From Callorhinus ursinus (lineage: Eukaryota > Chordata > Mammalia > Carnivora > Otariidae), in contig NW_020312785.1 in assembly GCF_003265705.1 (NCBI RefSeq), positions 130,770,498-130,834,497 on the forward strand: a stretch of DNA of 64,000 nt. The letters run 5' to 3'. The number at the start of each line of letters is the position of its first letter. Position 1 is the stretch's first letter. Of the stretch, positions 24,799 through 36,734 are shown in pieces. The position numbers and the translations under genes were made by a program. The notes beneath the pieces were generated by a model. That model was not told where the DNA came from. It saw only the letters and a program-made list of their open reading frames with translations, and did no database searches.

Positions 24799-25115
24799 TT
24801 CTATGTTAATAAATGCGTTGATCTAGCTGCTCTGGTGGTCCTGAGTCCCATCCCATGCTCCTCAGCCTCTCAGCTACCTTTGGCTCCCAGGACCCACATT
24901 CTTGGTGATTTCTTCCCCCCCCTCCGCAACCCCTGTGACAGTGAATCCTGGTTATCCTCTGACCACTTTTTTGTTTCTGTCTTCTCTTCTGACCCTTATT
25001 TCAACCCTAAGCATACATAAGGGCACAGACTTTTGTCTTTTTGTTCACTTCTGTCTCCCTCGTGCCTCGAACAATGCCTGGCATGCGTATAGTGACTGGA
25101 CGAGTGACCCTGACT
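24799..25115 (+). repeat. L2 3' end, right of the hAT insertion
   Basis: The phrases aagggcacagacttttgtc, cacttctgtctccctcgtgc and cgaacaatgcctggcatgc follow the L2 3' end (gggcagggac, ccccagcgcctag, cagtgcctggcac). Confidence 0.6.
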
Positions 25116-25964
25116 GTCCAGAGGCAGGTTGATCAGAGCTGTTCCTTTCACACCACCTTTCGGAAGATCCTCTTTGGACTTCGCAGGTGAGCAGGTATAT
25201 CCCAGTAACAGTCTGAAAAGAAGAGTTTAGCTTGGAGTCATGAACATGAGCCCGACACAGCCAAGAGTCTGGGGCTCGAGGGCACCAGTTTTCTTTTCAT
25301 TGGTGCCAACGTTTGAGCCTTTTTTTCCGATATATCATGTGTGTGATGCATGAAGGTAGTGGTGCTTCTGTTCACTTCCACATTTGGTCCGGTCTCCTAG
25401 ATCACACAAAGGAGAGTAGCTGAGAACTTGTAAGGGTCACGAGGAAAGAAAGCAAAACAAATAAGCGTGTCATAAAATGGTTCTTGGGCTCCTTTCTTCA
25501 CAGACTCCTGGGTCCTTCTGTGACCACCACCATAGTAATAGACGAGGAGTCTGCCATTCATTTCATGGAAGGTGGTCATTTTTCCCATGCCTCTTTGCGT
25601 AGTTGATTTAGATTATGCTTTCAAATAAATGTCATCATCTGAAAAAGGAAGAAGAGGGAGGGAAGAAGGGAAGGGGAAAAGAAAGCTAACTTAAGTCTTA
25701 TTATTAAGGTCAGGGTTGGCAAAGAGGTTTCGTTTTTCTTTGCTAATGCCGATCAATTAGTAGTGGTTGCTGGGATCTACTCAGGTCGCTGTTGAGAAGG
25801 ATTCTGAGGCTATCTTCAGGTTCAGTGAGAAAAAGAGCTATAATCCGTTAGTAACGTCTGCATGGCTGTGAAAGAAAGGAAGTTGTGGCTTACAGAAAAA
25901 GAAAAGAGGCAAGAGAGAAAGTGAACGTAGCGCCGGCACTGGAGGGGGGAGCATTACTATTTCA
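25116..25964. other. Unannotated intron
   Basis: Purine-rich text occurs near 25.64-25.68 kb. Nothing recognised. Confidence 0.4.
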
Positions 25965-26165
25965 GATCAGGTAGCTCAGGAAGGCCTCCCTGGGGAGCTG
26001 ATAGTTGCGTAAAGGACTGGAGGTGAGGAAGTGAGCCATGTGGGGGTGTCCAAGGGAAGAGCTTTCCAGGCATGAGCAAGTGCAGGTCTCAAGGCCCCAG
26101 TGCAGTCAGGGAACAGCCAGGAGGCCAGTATAGCTGGAACAGAGGGGGCTATGGGGGGCTGAAAT
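25965..26165 (-). repeat. L2 fragment, antisense
   Basis: The phrases gtaaaggactggaggtgagg, gagctttccaggcatgagc, aagtgcaggtctcaaggccc and ggccagtatagctggaacag are the inverted L2 3' region. Confidence 0.65.
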
Positions 26166-26509
26166 CATTATATTTCTGTTACCGATCTTAGGAAAGCATA
26201 TATATAATCTTGGAAGTTGTGACCATCTGCCCTCTTCTTGAAAACTTAATCTTTAGAGATCCAGCAAACATCAGTGATTGAGAGAACAGTGATGGCTCTG
26301 TTCTAGATGGGCCAAACACCTATCTCCACAGCTGTGGGGTTTGAGACTGGTAATAACAGCAAAAGCAAGTGTTCTCTTCATAACACGATGCCTCTCCCAT
26401 ATTCTGTTTGCATTTAAACCGGCTAACAGTGGATTCTCCTCTTTCTGTAGAACGTTTTTCTGTATCTCTTTCACCTTGACTATTTCTCTAGTTTTCTCTT
26501 TTCCCCTCA

Positions 26510-26710
26510 GAATTTTCTGTATGTACCTATCAGAGTCATTTGGTCATAAGCAACAGAAACCAACTCAGCCATCCTAAGCAAAGAAGAATTAATTGAAAAC
26601 CTACTGGGGGCTCACAGATGGACTAGAGGATAGAGAACCAGATTTAGAAAAGAACTGAAACCAAGTGGCTCTGGGAGGCTGGGAAGGAAGGCTCCTTGGG
26701 GACAGTTTGG
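26510..26710. repeat. Ancient interspersed repeat of uncertain family
   Basis: The phrases cataagcaacagaaaccaac, gaagaattaattgaaaacc and ctggggg-ctcacagatgga resemble a widespread old mammalian repeat that I cannot name. A similar start occurs at about 62.44 kb. Confidence 0.4.
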
Positions 26711-27046
26711 CCAAAATGCCATTAAAAAGACTGAACCCGAGTCACCGATTGCATCTTCCAGATTCTGAGTTCCAAGAGAGAGTCCCACTGGCAGACTGGG
26801 ACTAGTCCCCCCTGCCCGTACAGAGGAAAGGGGGGATGATTGGGTCTTCTCAGCCTCTATAATAAACGAGTGGGGCAGGTACCTGGATGTCCCTTCTTAT
26901 CGGAATTGTACCCAGTGGGGTAGAGGTGATTTCCCCAGAGGAAATTAAGGTAGTGATAAGGAGGAGAAATTGATACTAAGAACTGTCCCCATCCCCCCAA
27001 CTCTGTGCTGTCTATTCCCAGGGTGCAATCAAGAGTCTCCTATTTC

Positions 27047-27249
27047 CGGGCACCTGGGTGGCTCAGTCATTCGAGCGTCTGACTCTTGGTTTAGGCTCAG
27101 GTCTTGATCTCAGGGTCATGGGGTCAGCTCAACGTGGGCTCTGCACTCAGCAGGGAGTCGGCCTGCCCCTCTCCCTCTGCACCCACCTCCCTCACGTGCA
27201 ACTTCTTTCTCTCTCTCTGTCCCAAATGAATAAATCTAAAAAAAAGAAA
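27047..27249 (+). mobile_element. SINEC, older subtype
   Basis: Head GGGCACCTGGGTGGCTCAG, then diverged tRNA-like text with GACTCTTGGTTTAGGCTCAG and an A-rich tail. The 16-bp target duplication AAGAGTCTCCTATTTC / AAGAGTCTCCTGTTTC (27031-27046, 27250-27265) has one mismatch. Confidence 0.95.
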
Positions 27250-27444
27250 AAGAGTCTCCTGTTTCTACTGTAAGAATAAAAAAAAAAAAGCTGTTCACTT
27301 GGGTCTTGATTCATCTAAGACTGGCTCAAGACACGTGAAATTTGGCCAAATGCCAGAATTTGATGTAATGAAGCTTTGCAGCCATCACCTGTCATCATTT
27401 CCTTGAGTGTGTCTGCAGATAAGCCCGTGATATTAGTACCTGTC

Positions 27445-27620
27445 ATTTCTGCAGTGCTTTCCAAGAACCCTTCCAAGTACTTTCCAACCATTTTCTTGCA
27501 TAATCCTTACAGCTTTGTGACATATATATTATTGTCCCTGTTTGCAGATGAGCATCAGAGGGAAGGAAAGCTAAGTGGCTGGCTCACATAATGCTGGTGA
27601 TAGGTCTCCTTCCTAAGCTT
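27445..27620 (-). repeat. MIR, antisense
   Basis: The phrases agtactttccaaccattttc, gcataatccttacagctttg and cctgtttgcagatgagcatc fit the inverted MIR 3' end and core. Confidence 0.6.
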
Positions 27621-27666
27621 GTGCTGTTACCACTCATTCATTCAAGTCGATGACATTTCTGTACAC

Positions 27667-27882
27667 CAGTGGATGTCAACCCTGGGGCAGTTTTGGCCCC
27701 CAGGAACATTGGTAATGTCTGGCAACATTTTTGGTTATTACATATAGCTGGGGGAGGTGCTACTGGCTTCTAGTGGGTCGAGGCCAGGAGTCTACTAAAT
27801 GTCCTACCATGCACAAGTCAGGCCCCACAAGAAAGAATGATCTAGTCCCAGATGTCAGTCATGCCGAGGCTGAGAAAGCCTG
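27667..27882 (+). mobile_element. MER20 hAT-Charlie DNA transposon
   Basis: Starts CAGTGGATGTCAACCCTGGG and ends GAGGCTGAGAAAGCCTG. The internal text ggtaatgtctggcaacattt, ggtgctactggcttctagtg and catgcacaagtcaggcccc matches MER20. Near full length and non-coding. Confidence 0.88.
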
Positions 27883-28655
27883 AAATGCACAGATGGACAC
27901 ATGGTGTGTGACCGCCCGAAGTCCCCAGAGTGCTGTGGGGTCTGAACATGCGCATGAATCGGCTCTTAGAAGGTAAAGCTCACTGCCAGTGGGAACCAGC
28001 TGCTAATACTATCTTAATTAGCTATGAATTGCCATAAAGAACTCTCACCTAGAGTCCCCCCCAGCTCCTACACTCCCTTGACACACCTCCTCTCAAGAGG
28101 ACAAAGGTCAGTGGGTCTGCTCAGACAGTGAAGCTGAGGAAGCCCTGTGCTTCAGGATGGGCCCGGCCCTCTGTGAGTGTCTCAGTAACTCTGCGTGAAC
28201 AGGCAGCCTGGCAAATCTACTCCCTCTGAGCAGTGGCTATTTGCAAAGCAAGGCTGAGGTTGGCCAAAGAGGTCACAGTTGTTCTGGAATCAGATTATGT
28301 TGCTATATCCGACCAGTGGCCATCTGTGGCCCAATAGGGAACTATTAAGCCAGCAGCACGGACCTAAGTGAGATGGACGATAGCAATGTTCCTTGGAACG
28401 ACGGAATGACCAGAGAGACTGTGTAATAGCTCTGCTAAAGAGGGTTAGCAGATGGGCCTTTCTGAAAAGAGTAGGGCTTGTCTGCTGCCCACAAAGGTGA
28501 ATGAGATTGGAAATGTAAAATTAACCTCCTTCTCTAGAATGTATCCCATGATCTGCAAAGAAGGGCAAGAACCAAGCCTGTGGCAGATTGACCCAAGGTT
28601 AATATTAGAAACTGCCTGTGATTTAGCCATGTATTTCAAAAGCCTTTATAGTCCC
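27883..28655. other. Unannotated intron
   Basis: No repeat or gene recognised. The frame at 28452-28784 (+) runs into a TA microsatellite and is not credible. Confidence 0.4.
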
Positions 28656-28659
28656 CTTC

Positions 28660-29110
28660 CTGGAAGCTATTTTAAAGAAATAATAATAAAAAAAAATGTG
28701 TGCAGTGATGATGTACAGAGATGTTCGTTGCAGCATTATATATATATATATATATATAAAACAGGCAGTAACATAAAGGACTAACAAGAAAAGAATGGCC
28801 ATATAAATTAATTCTCACCCATAGAAAGGAACATTATGCTGCCACTGCAAGCAATTTTTTCATGATATGGGGAAGTATCCACAATGTTAAGTTTACATGA
28901 AAAACCAGATAAAAAAATGCGGATATTCTGTGATCTGTAATAAGAAAATATATGAATGCATGAAAAAAAAAGCAAAATAAAATCAAAATATCAACAGGGG
29001 CTTCTTTCTGGAACATGGATTAATTATGATTTATATTTTTTTTGCAAATTTCATTATTTTCCAGATAATCTGCAGTGAGACTCTGTTGCTTTGTTGTTTT
29101 AAAAAGGTGC
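28660..29110 (+). mobile_element. Old L1 or HAL1-like 3' end with (TA)n insertion
   Basis: The phrases gatgtacagagatgttcgtt, gcagcattatata, ggaacattatgctgccactg, catgatatggggaagtatcc and caatgttaagtttacatg follow the L1M 3' order. A TA run expands it near 28737-28757. Confidence 0.65.
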
Positions 29111-30125
29111 TTTCTTTTTTTTTTTCCCCCCAAAAGAAAGAATCAGGTCCTCATATTGTGTGGAGACTCTAGGTAACTAGTTGCCCAGAATCTAGTTTAG
29201 CAGCTATCTTCACCAAAAACCAGCTTTAACCTGGAAAAGTAAGTAAGTTCATCTCATACCTTGTGTCCCTTGTTGTGCTCACACCAGTGTTTGTTTACTT
29301 GAACACCAGAGAACCCTCCTCCTGCTGCTGCTGGTAAATCGCATCACTGCCTGTCTGGAATTTGGAAAACAGATGAAAATGGTTGTTTGCCTTACTTGAC
29401 ATGATCATCCCGGAAGTGCTTCACCAGCATATCCACATTGCGGATCGTATTTTCAGGGGGCTGCTACCTTCCCGAGCATTTCCAACTGCCTTTCTTCTTG
29501 GCCTCTCTCTGCAATATTTAGATTTTTGTTCTAAACTGAAGGCAGTCTTCCACGCAGTAGCCCATGGTAGGTCTGTGGTGGTCCTCGTTGCATTAAGCTC
29601 ACCCGAGCTGTTGGTTGCAAGAACTAGGATGTAAGAGTTTTGGGAATTTCGTTCCATTCTCTCTACATTCCTACCCGGCACACCTTTGCACTCTCCTCGT
29701 AGGAATGATGGCAGCGATGAGCTCTCCTAAACCACTTTCTTTGGTCTGCTTTGTACACATCGCCTAGTAAAGGTGCCCCGAGTGGCTCAGGCATCTGCCC
29801 GCAGTGGCTTCTTCTGTGTCTGCCTCTCCCAAGGCAGAAGCCCACAGGAGAACCCGGGTTAGGATTGTTTAACGCTGTGTGACTTGGATGGATCGTTCTC
29901 CACCGGCCCAGCCAGCGATCAGATATTCACACGCTCTTCACCCTCGCTGCTGCCATTCTCCTGGGCACGTTAGTTGGCACCGTTCTGAGTAACTGGTGAA
30001 GACAGAAAAGCAGGATCAGGGCTTTCAAGATAGACAGACTGTCCCTCTGCCCCGTGCACCCCTGCTGCAGCTCCCACAGAGGGAGCCACGGGCCCCCAGA
30101 CTGAGCTGTGCCTCCCCTCCCTGCC
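29111..30125. other. Unannotated intron
   Basis: No repeat or gene recognised. A short match to the SINE head at about 29768-29790 was rejected as too weak. Confidence 0.4.
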
Positions 30126-30129
30126 CAGT

Positions 30130-30640
30130 ACTAGGCTCCCATTCCGGAGCCTTTGTCAACAGCCAAGACTCATCAAGGGCCCGTTGCCTGGGGCACTGTT
30201 CTGGATGATGGTGATAAGCACGTGAAGAATTCCTAAAATTCCTGCCCTCCTAGAAATTTAATTCTAGTGGAGGGGAAAGGATAAGAAAGAAGACGAATAA
30301 AATAAGGAGATAAATAAAACTGGGAAGGGGAATAGGATTGTTAGAGGTAGGGCATTAACAATTTTTGATACAATTGTCTGATGGCACCCATCCGTGGATA
30401 CACTGATCCTTGGTTTTCAAATTCTACCTCTGATGAAGGCCTCTTGGGAAGACGACATCTGAGTAAAGGCTCCAGAAGGTGAGGGAGAGAGCTGTGGGGA
30501 CATCTGAGGGGAGAGTGCTCTCGGCAGAAGGAACAGGCAGTGCAAAGGCCCTGAGGTGGGAGCCTTCCCCTGTATGTTTGAGGACCAACAAGGAAGCCAG
30601 CGTGTCCAGAGGGGAATACACAAACGGGCATAAGACAGGA
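30130..30640 (-). repeat. L2 fragment, antisense
   Basis: The phrases ctgttctggatgatggtga, tcctgccctcctagaaattt, aggcagtgcaaaggccctga and caacaaggaagccagcgtgt are the inverted L2 3' region. Overlapping open frames of up to 185 codons (30341-30898 minus, 30479-30841 plus) run over this element and are not independent genes. Confidence 0.7.
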
Positions 30641-31089
30641 GATGGAATCCGAGAGGCCCCAGGGAGCTTTGCACAGAACAGCTCCTACTCCAAGTTTGAT
30701 GGGAAGTTGTTGGGTGTTAGGGTCAGAAGAGTGACATACTTGGGTTTTAGTAGGCCCCAGCTGGCCACGAGTGTGAAACTTGACTACAGGGGAGGTAAGG
30801 GCAGAAGCAAAGAGAGTGGTTGGCAGGCTCTGACAAGGTGAGGGTGGTGAGGTGGAATGGTAGGGTTTCCAGGAATCACACGCCTCTCTTTCCCTCATGG
30901 ATTCAGGCCCAGTTGAGAAATCACTGCATAAATCAAAAGATCAAAATGTCTTCCACTAGTTTCCAAGAGTCACCTTGGAGTCTGAGAACCTTAACAGTGC
31001 TGGTAAAAAATGATTTTGTTTCAAAAGAAAAAAAAAAAAACCCTGCATTTTTAAAAATAATTGAAACCACATAGGCTTGCTGCAGACAA

Positions 31090-31380
31090 TTTGGAAAGTA
31101 CTGAAATTTATTTTTTCTTTTTAAAGATTTTATTTATGGAAAGTACTGAAATTTATAAAGAAGAAAATATAAATCACAATCCCATGTCCCAGATATAAGC
31201 CCTATTAATATTTTGATTTATTCTCCCCTTTTTTCTGTTCCCGTATGTGTGTATTATTTTAGTTAAATTTAACATTGTAACTATTTCCCCATGTTATTAG
31301 TCTTCGAAAAAGTATTTTTAACAGCAATATATTGTTCCTCCCTATGATTATAAATTAATTTATATAGTCTTTTGCTTATG
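31090..31380. repeat. Ancient AT-rich repeat, family unassigned
   Basis: The phrases aaagaagaaaatataaatca and caatcccatgtcccagatat recall a common old mammalian repeat. A related stretch may lie at 52110-52260. The micro-SINE is inserted inside it. Confidence 0.35.
31112..31136 (-). mobile_element. Extremely short SINEC insertion (25 bp) with 20-bp target duplication
   Basis: TGGAAAGTACTGAAATTTAT occurs twice, at 31092-31111 and 31137-31156, perfectly. Between the copies are only 25 bases: a T tract followed by AAAGATTTTATTTA, which is the reverse complement of the SINEC tail (TAAATAAAATCTTT). This is the signature of a severely 5'-truncated retrotransposition event. Confidence 0.88.
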
Positions 31381-32119
31381 GGAGGATGTGGCTTACCTGT
31401 GTAGCCCTGATGGGCTTCCTAAACTACACCCCCAAATCAGACACACTTAATAACCACACTGTTCTAGGCAGTGTTGATACCTGAAGGCCTCCTCCCGGGG
31501 CAGATCCTGCTCATGGGAACTTCCATATCATGGAACCCAGGCCCGTGTGCCCTTTCCTACAGGCAGGAAGGCAGGTGGAGGTCGAGAAGGCCCTGAGGGT
31601 CTTGAACCCAAAACACTAAGTGCCTTCCTTCAGACCCACCAGGACAAGTCCCTGTACCTCCCCCGGGGAAAGGAGAAAGAGGTGGGGTGAAAGGTCAAGA
31701 GGGTCACCCTACTGAAAGACCTGCACATGGAAACCCAAGGCCGGGGAAGCAGAGGTACCCTCCTAGCACTGAGGATTTAATAGGTAATGAATGTCAAGTT
31801 CTTGGTCATGGCAAATGCGTAATAAATGTCATCTTCTCCCTTCCCCTACCGTTGTGAGGAAAATTCCAAAATTCCATAAAGTGAATATTCACATGTGCCA
31901 GTGTAAAGGCACAAGCTGGATTAGTGGACAGTCATTCCTATCTGTGCCAACCTAGTGAACTCTCTACAGACTGTAGGATCAGTTGGGTAATTCTCCCTTG
32001 GATGTAATTTCATTAGCCGTCCTTCTCACCTTGGACATATTTGAATATCCTCAAGAGAAAAAAGAACCCCAAGTTGGCCAGTCTCTCAGTGACCTCAGTT
32101 GGAGTTGAATAATTGTTTA
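31381..32119. other. Unannotated intron
   Basis: No repeat or gene recognised. Confidence 0.4.
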
Positions 32120-32295
32120 TTGATGAATGAATGGATGAAGAGGTGGGTGGGTACATGGACGGACGGACGGATGGATGCATGGATGGATGGACAGATGGGT
32201 GGATGCATGGAGGGATGGAGGGAAGGGAAGGAAAGGAAAGGAAGGGAATGGAAAGGGAAGGAAAGGAAGGGAAGGGAAAGGAAGGAAAGGGTGGA
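32120..32295. repeat. GGAT and GGAA/GGGAAA compound microsatellite
   Basis: TGGATGGATGGACAGATGGG-type units (about 32120-32220) pass into GGAA, GGGAA and GGAAA units (about 32220-32290). Frames over it on both strands (poly Ser/Pro/Phe and Gly/Arg/Lys) are repeat artefacts. Confidence 0.93.
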
Positions 32296-34399
32296 TGAGT
32301 GAAGGAAGAGTAAATCAAGACAGTCATTTATAATGTATTTTTTTCTTCCTCTGAAAAGATGGAAGGGGAATAATGTTTTTACACAAGCCAGGGTCTTTTC
32401 CATTTTGCAGGTGAAATAAAAGCCCAGTATGAAAGTCCCTCATTTCTGCTGGAAGAAAGTAAAGAGCCACGTTATGATCTAAGTAGCATATTTTATCTGT
32501 TTGAGCTTCGGTGGGGGCGGGGGGGGAAGATGGGGTTGATTTTCTAGCTTGAGTGACATAAATCTGTGCCCTCCCCATCAAATATATTGTTATTGCTGTG
32601 ATTCATTTGGCTTTTTTTTGAAGTGGACTATGGTTTGTGTGCAGTGGATGAAGTAATTGGAGTGAGTGCTTCTCCCTAGAGACAGAATCAATCACCGTTG
32701 CAGAAGATGATGACATTTTAGAAAGAAACTCTGAGGAAAATGTCATGCTTAAAAAATTAGATTTAAACACACTGGCTCCAGATTGATTTTTATTACACTC
32801 AAATGGATACCCTGATTGATTATCAGTCTTACAAATGTTTAGCACATTTCTCACTTCTCTAATAATCAGAATAATCTAATTTTCAATGTCATTTAATGTA
32901 CTGTATTCAAGGTTATAATAGATCATATTTCTAATAAAACACAGCAATTATGTAATGAATAATACAGGAGGACCAGCATTCAGATTCCCTGATTTTAAGG
33001 CAGTGCCAATGGAAAGTCTCAGATAAGCCCATTCTTTTCAATGTGATGTACATTCTAAGTCTTTGCATCATAAAGAAGGTTTTTTTTTTTTTTTCCCTGC
33101 TGGTGCTCTGAATGGATCTTTGCCAGACTTTGACCAAAAAAAAAAAAAAAACACAAACAAAACAAAAAAACCCCACAAATTTCTGGGAGGAAACCACAAG
33201 GTTTGAATCTTTTTAATACATGTTATTGGTGCACCTGGAGAAAAGTGACAGGTTGCCAAGCTATTTATTGAGTTTCTCTGGTAATTGCTGCTTTCCCCCC
33301 ATTTTTGATATACATCCCCCAGAGGAATACCATATTTTAGTTCTAAATATTTTTCCAATATCCATTGTAGCAGCAGCTGACATTACAGATGTTCCCCGGT
33401 AAGCCATGGGATGTCTAATTTTGAGGAGGTTTGACTCAATATTTAGAGTCTAATATTTACCTGATGGTGTTTACTTTGTTGTTGTGCTGTTTTCCTTAGA
33501 AGGGGTCTGACTCCCTTTGGGAAGTAAGTTGTGCTTTTTATTTTTGTGGCTTCTCATCCGTTCGTCATGTCAAAATCTGGGTTAGGAATTGTGAATTTCT
33601 CAGTGACGGCTTGTGGCTCAGTTTGATGATCTGGCATGTATGAAATGGTATCAAAACCTGATAAGCTAACAAGCATTAGCACTTCAGGATTTTCCCCTTT
33701 TAGACTGTGCTCTTTGGCAAGGGCATTCAGAGGCAGCCAGAGGAAGAGAGGAGGCCAATGAGCTGTCGGGCCTCAAGACATTTAGAGACTAAAGGGAGGG
33801 GCTTCAGGCAGAAGGCTCCCTCCTAAAATCGGCCCAAGTATGAACCTGGTAAGATGAGAACCTCAGAAGGCCCAAAGGTTCCAGAAGATCTCAACAGAAA
33901 CAACTGAGGGACCAGTACAAACAAGATACCATTTAACAGAGATGAGTATCGAGTCCTGATTCAGATTCAGCCAGGTCAGTGGTGGGGGGACAGGCTGGGG
34001 TTGGAATCAGAGGTGAGGATCGGATGGCCAAGCCTTGCTGTGATCTAACTCAGGTTTGGAATGTGTCTTCCTTCTTAAGAGCCTTGCTTAATCAGATCAT
34101 GACAGACCACCAAAACCATCTGTATTTGTGGCTGGTCAGAGCACATCTTGGGGGACATTATTGTTTTGTGTTCTGAGCCCCTTATTTTACGAGTTAATTT
34201 CTCTAGAACTACACATTATCCAAGCTAGGATGGCAGGAGATCATCCGGCTATCTGCTGTGAAATACAATTGAACACATTGGAAATTCGGAGGGTAGAGAA
34301 AACCAGATGTTGGGAGAAGATAATTGCTCTCACCGGTTTGAGAGGTTAAAATCCAAAAAAAGAAAAGTTTGCTAACATTTCTTGGGTACTAGATCTTTT
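32296..34399. other. Repeat-poor AT-rich intronic block
   Basis: No interspersed repeat is recognised across about 2 kb. It includes a candidate conserved non-coding stretch (about 32700-33070) and a T15/A16 inverted repeat (33080-33151). Confidence 0.5.
33080..33151. repeat. T15/A16 inverted repeat, potential hairpin
   Basis: A run of 15 T at 33080-33094 and a run of 16 A at 33136-33151 are separated by 41 bases and could pair in RNA or single-stranded DNA. Confidence 0.85.
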
Positions 34400-34545
34400 C
34401 AGCACTTCTGTTCGATTATTACTGTTTTTTAATGGTCATGCAACTAACATTGAGAGAGGCCAGGTAAAGTGCCCAAATTTACACAACTACTGAGCTACAG
34501 AGCTGAGATTAAAACCCAAGCTCTCGTGACCACCGTAACTGAGTG
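34400..34545 (-). repeat. MIR, antisense
   Basis: The phrases gagagaggccaggtaaagtg, cccaaatttacacaactact and gagctgagattaaaaccca match the inverted MIR core. Confidence 0.65.
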
Positions 34546-36533
34546 CGCACGGTTGTGGTCACTTGTGATACGCCATAACTGGAGGATCACTAAGGTCCCT
34601 CCCAACTGTAAATTTTGGTAGGTTTCCAATCAGAATACAGGTTCACTAACATTTCCTGACACTTGGAAACATTTCAAGCAAAGGGGGAAGTACTCTCTCA
34701 TCTGGAAGTACTTGCTGCTTAAATAAACGGAGGTGGAGAGAGTGAAAACACCCTTGCAGTTAAGCTGTCTACACTGGCAGTAAAACTCGCTACACTGTTG
34801 AAAATGGCAGTTCTTGATGCTGGTTTACCACCAGGAAATTTCCTGGAGCCTCAAGGAAAGGCTGTGTGTGTGTCTGTGTGTCTGTCTCTCCTAAGGGGTT
34901 GAGAAGGAGATAGCCTATAAAATTAATGAGAAAAATCATTTTTAAAGGTTTTTGGGACAAAGCCTGAGCAGGCTACTTATAATGGGAAGGAGAAGCTTTA
35001 AATGATGTCCTTGTGGTGAGGACTGAAGGTCATCTGAGTTCACAGGATGTTATTGGGGCCCAGTAAGAGAGAGTAAGGATATATCTGTGGAAACAGCCTG
35101 TTTTAGCTCTAACAGTAATATTTGTACTTTGACTTCTGATTGCATTGTATTTTCCTACCGATTACAGATGAGCTGATGTCTGCAAAGCATCATTCAGAGA
35201 GAGAATGGACTTGAGCAATAGTAGGTAGACTAAGTGGACCTCGGTAGACATAAAGGATGAGGAAGAAAAAAGAATGGGTCTGCCTCTGTCACTGGGACTT
35301 GGGCCCCTGGATGGGCTATGGTTGCAGTCACAGATGGCAGTGACAGTGGGGGAAGAGTTAGAGAGGACAGCTAAAGAGTCTGTGTAGGAGGCAATCAAAG
35401 TGAGGGGCCAGGAGATATCTAGTGAGAAGTCACATACACACATCTGATGCTTAGGAGAAAGGCTGGGGCTGGGGATCTGAGCCTTCTGCATCTGCTTGAT
35501 AGGGAACGGCTTGGGCGTGGACTTGGTGACCCCTGAAGAGTGAGAGAGGGCTAGAGATTCCAGGGGTGGGAATTCTTTCAGCAGGCTGCTAGATGGGCCT
35601 TGTGGGGCTCCCAGGATGAAGGTGTCTCAAGGGAGTGTTTCTTAGCTTTCTTGAGCAAGCCCTCAATCTCCCTTTTATCAACCTGGGAGTCCACAGCAGT
35701 TCTCAGAGAAGACAGCCCAGTCCACATCCACCAGCATTCCTCTTTTTGAGGTTAGCCCAGGCACTTTTTAATAACTGTGGTTCATAATTCTTGCTATTTT
35801 GTAAAGTCTGGACACATTCTAAGAAAGTCCCATAACCCACTGACCTTCCCCTGTTTCTAAATAAATGTGGACATCGGCGAGAGCTCTGGGACAAGAAGGT
35901 GAAGCTGATAATCATAGGTGACCACAAGCCCCTTAGCAGTTAGGGTACATGGTAGCAAAAACAAATGGCAGTTTCTGGAGCTAACCAACCATTCATTGTG
36001 CAATTTCCTGAATTCAGTCAAAAGATCACAGGATAAGTGGGGGAACAGGCCGGGCAGGGGATTCAGTGGCATTAATGAGAAAAATATTATTTTAGAGTCC
36101 AGCATTCCTTTCCAGCTTAAGGTCTGGCCAACCTTAAATGCGTGCAAAGTTATGCCATATGTTTCTCAAGATAATGAAAGTGGCTAAGAAGAGGGAGGGG
36201 GCTGGGGGCAGGGGTGGCCCGCTCTCTTTGAAAGTGACTTGGTGGTTAGGTGGACGGGACGTGGTAAAAAGAGGGGGAACATCCTCCTGTCAGTGGCTTC
36301 GTAGGACAACTTGTTCTCTCTGCTTATGTTCTGGATGTTTCCAGCACAGCTGCCTCTGCTTGGAGTACATCAAGGTCAAGTGGCCACCGGCACTGTCTCT
36401 TTCATTCTGGTTTCCCCTCCTGTGTTTTTAGACGGGCAGTTCTCAACTTTGACTTCTCTGCCTACTGAAGTCTACTTGAAGTAGACAATATCTCATCCTC
36501 TGCCCCAGAGTGAAGCAAGGGTGTGACAAAAAC
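34546..36533. other. Unannotated intron
   Basis: A TGTGTG-type short run lies at about 34864-34885. No repeat family or gene recognised. Confidence 0.4.
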
Positions 36534-36543
36534 TTATGAAAGT

Positions 36544-36718
36544 GGGGCACCTGGGCGGCTCGGTTGGTTAAGTGTCGACTCTTGATTTCGGCTCAGGTCA
36601 TGGTCTCAGGGTCGTGAGATAGAGCCCCATGTTGGGCTCTGCTCTGGGCTTAGGATTTTCTCTCTCTCCCTCTGCCGTTCTCCCCCACCTCTCTCCCTCT
36701 CAGAAAGAAAAAAAAAAA
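36544..36718 (+). mobile_element. SINEC, older subtype
   Basis: Head GGGGCACCTGGGCGGCTCGG, with GACTCTTGATTTCGGCTCAG and GTGAGATAGAGCCCC, and an A-run at the end. The flanks ATGAAAG (36536-36542 and 36721-36727) form a short target duplication. Confidence 0.93.
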
Positions 36719-36734
36719 TCATGAAAGAAAAGAG

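Noticed and set aside
29768..29790. GGTGCCCCGAGTGGCTCAGG, like a SINEC head
   Set aside because: Only about 20 bases resemble the head, with no body, tail or target duplication.
30341..30898. 185-codon minus-strand open frame
   Set aside because: Overlaps an antisense L2, with further open frames on both strands. No domain is recognised.
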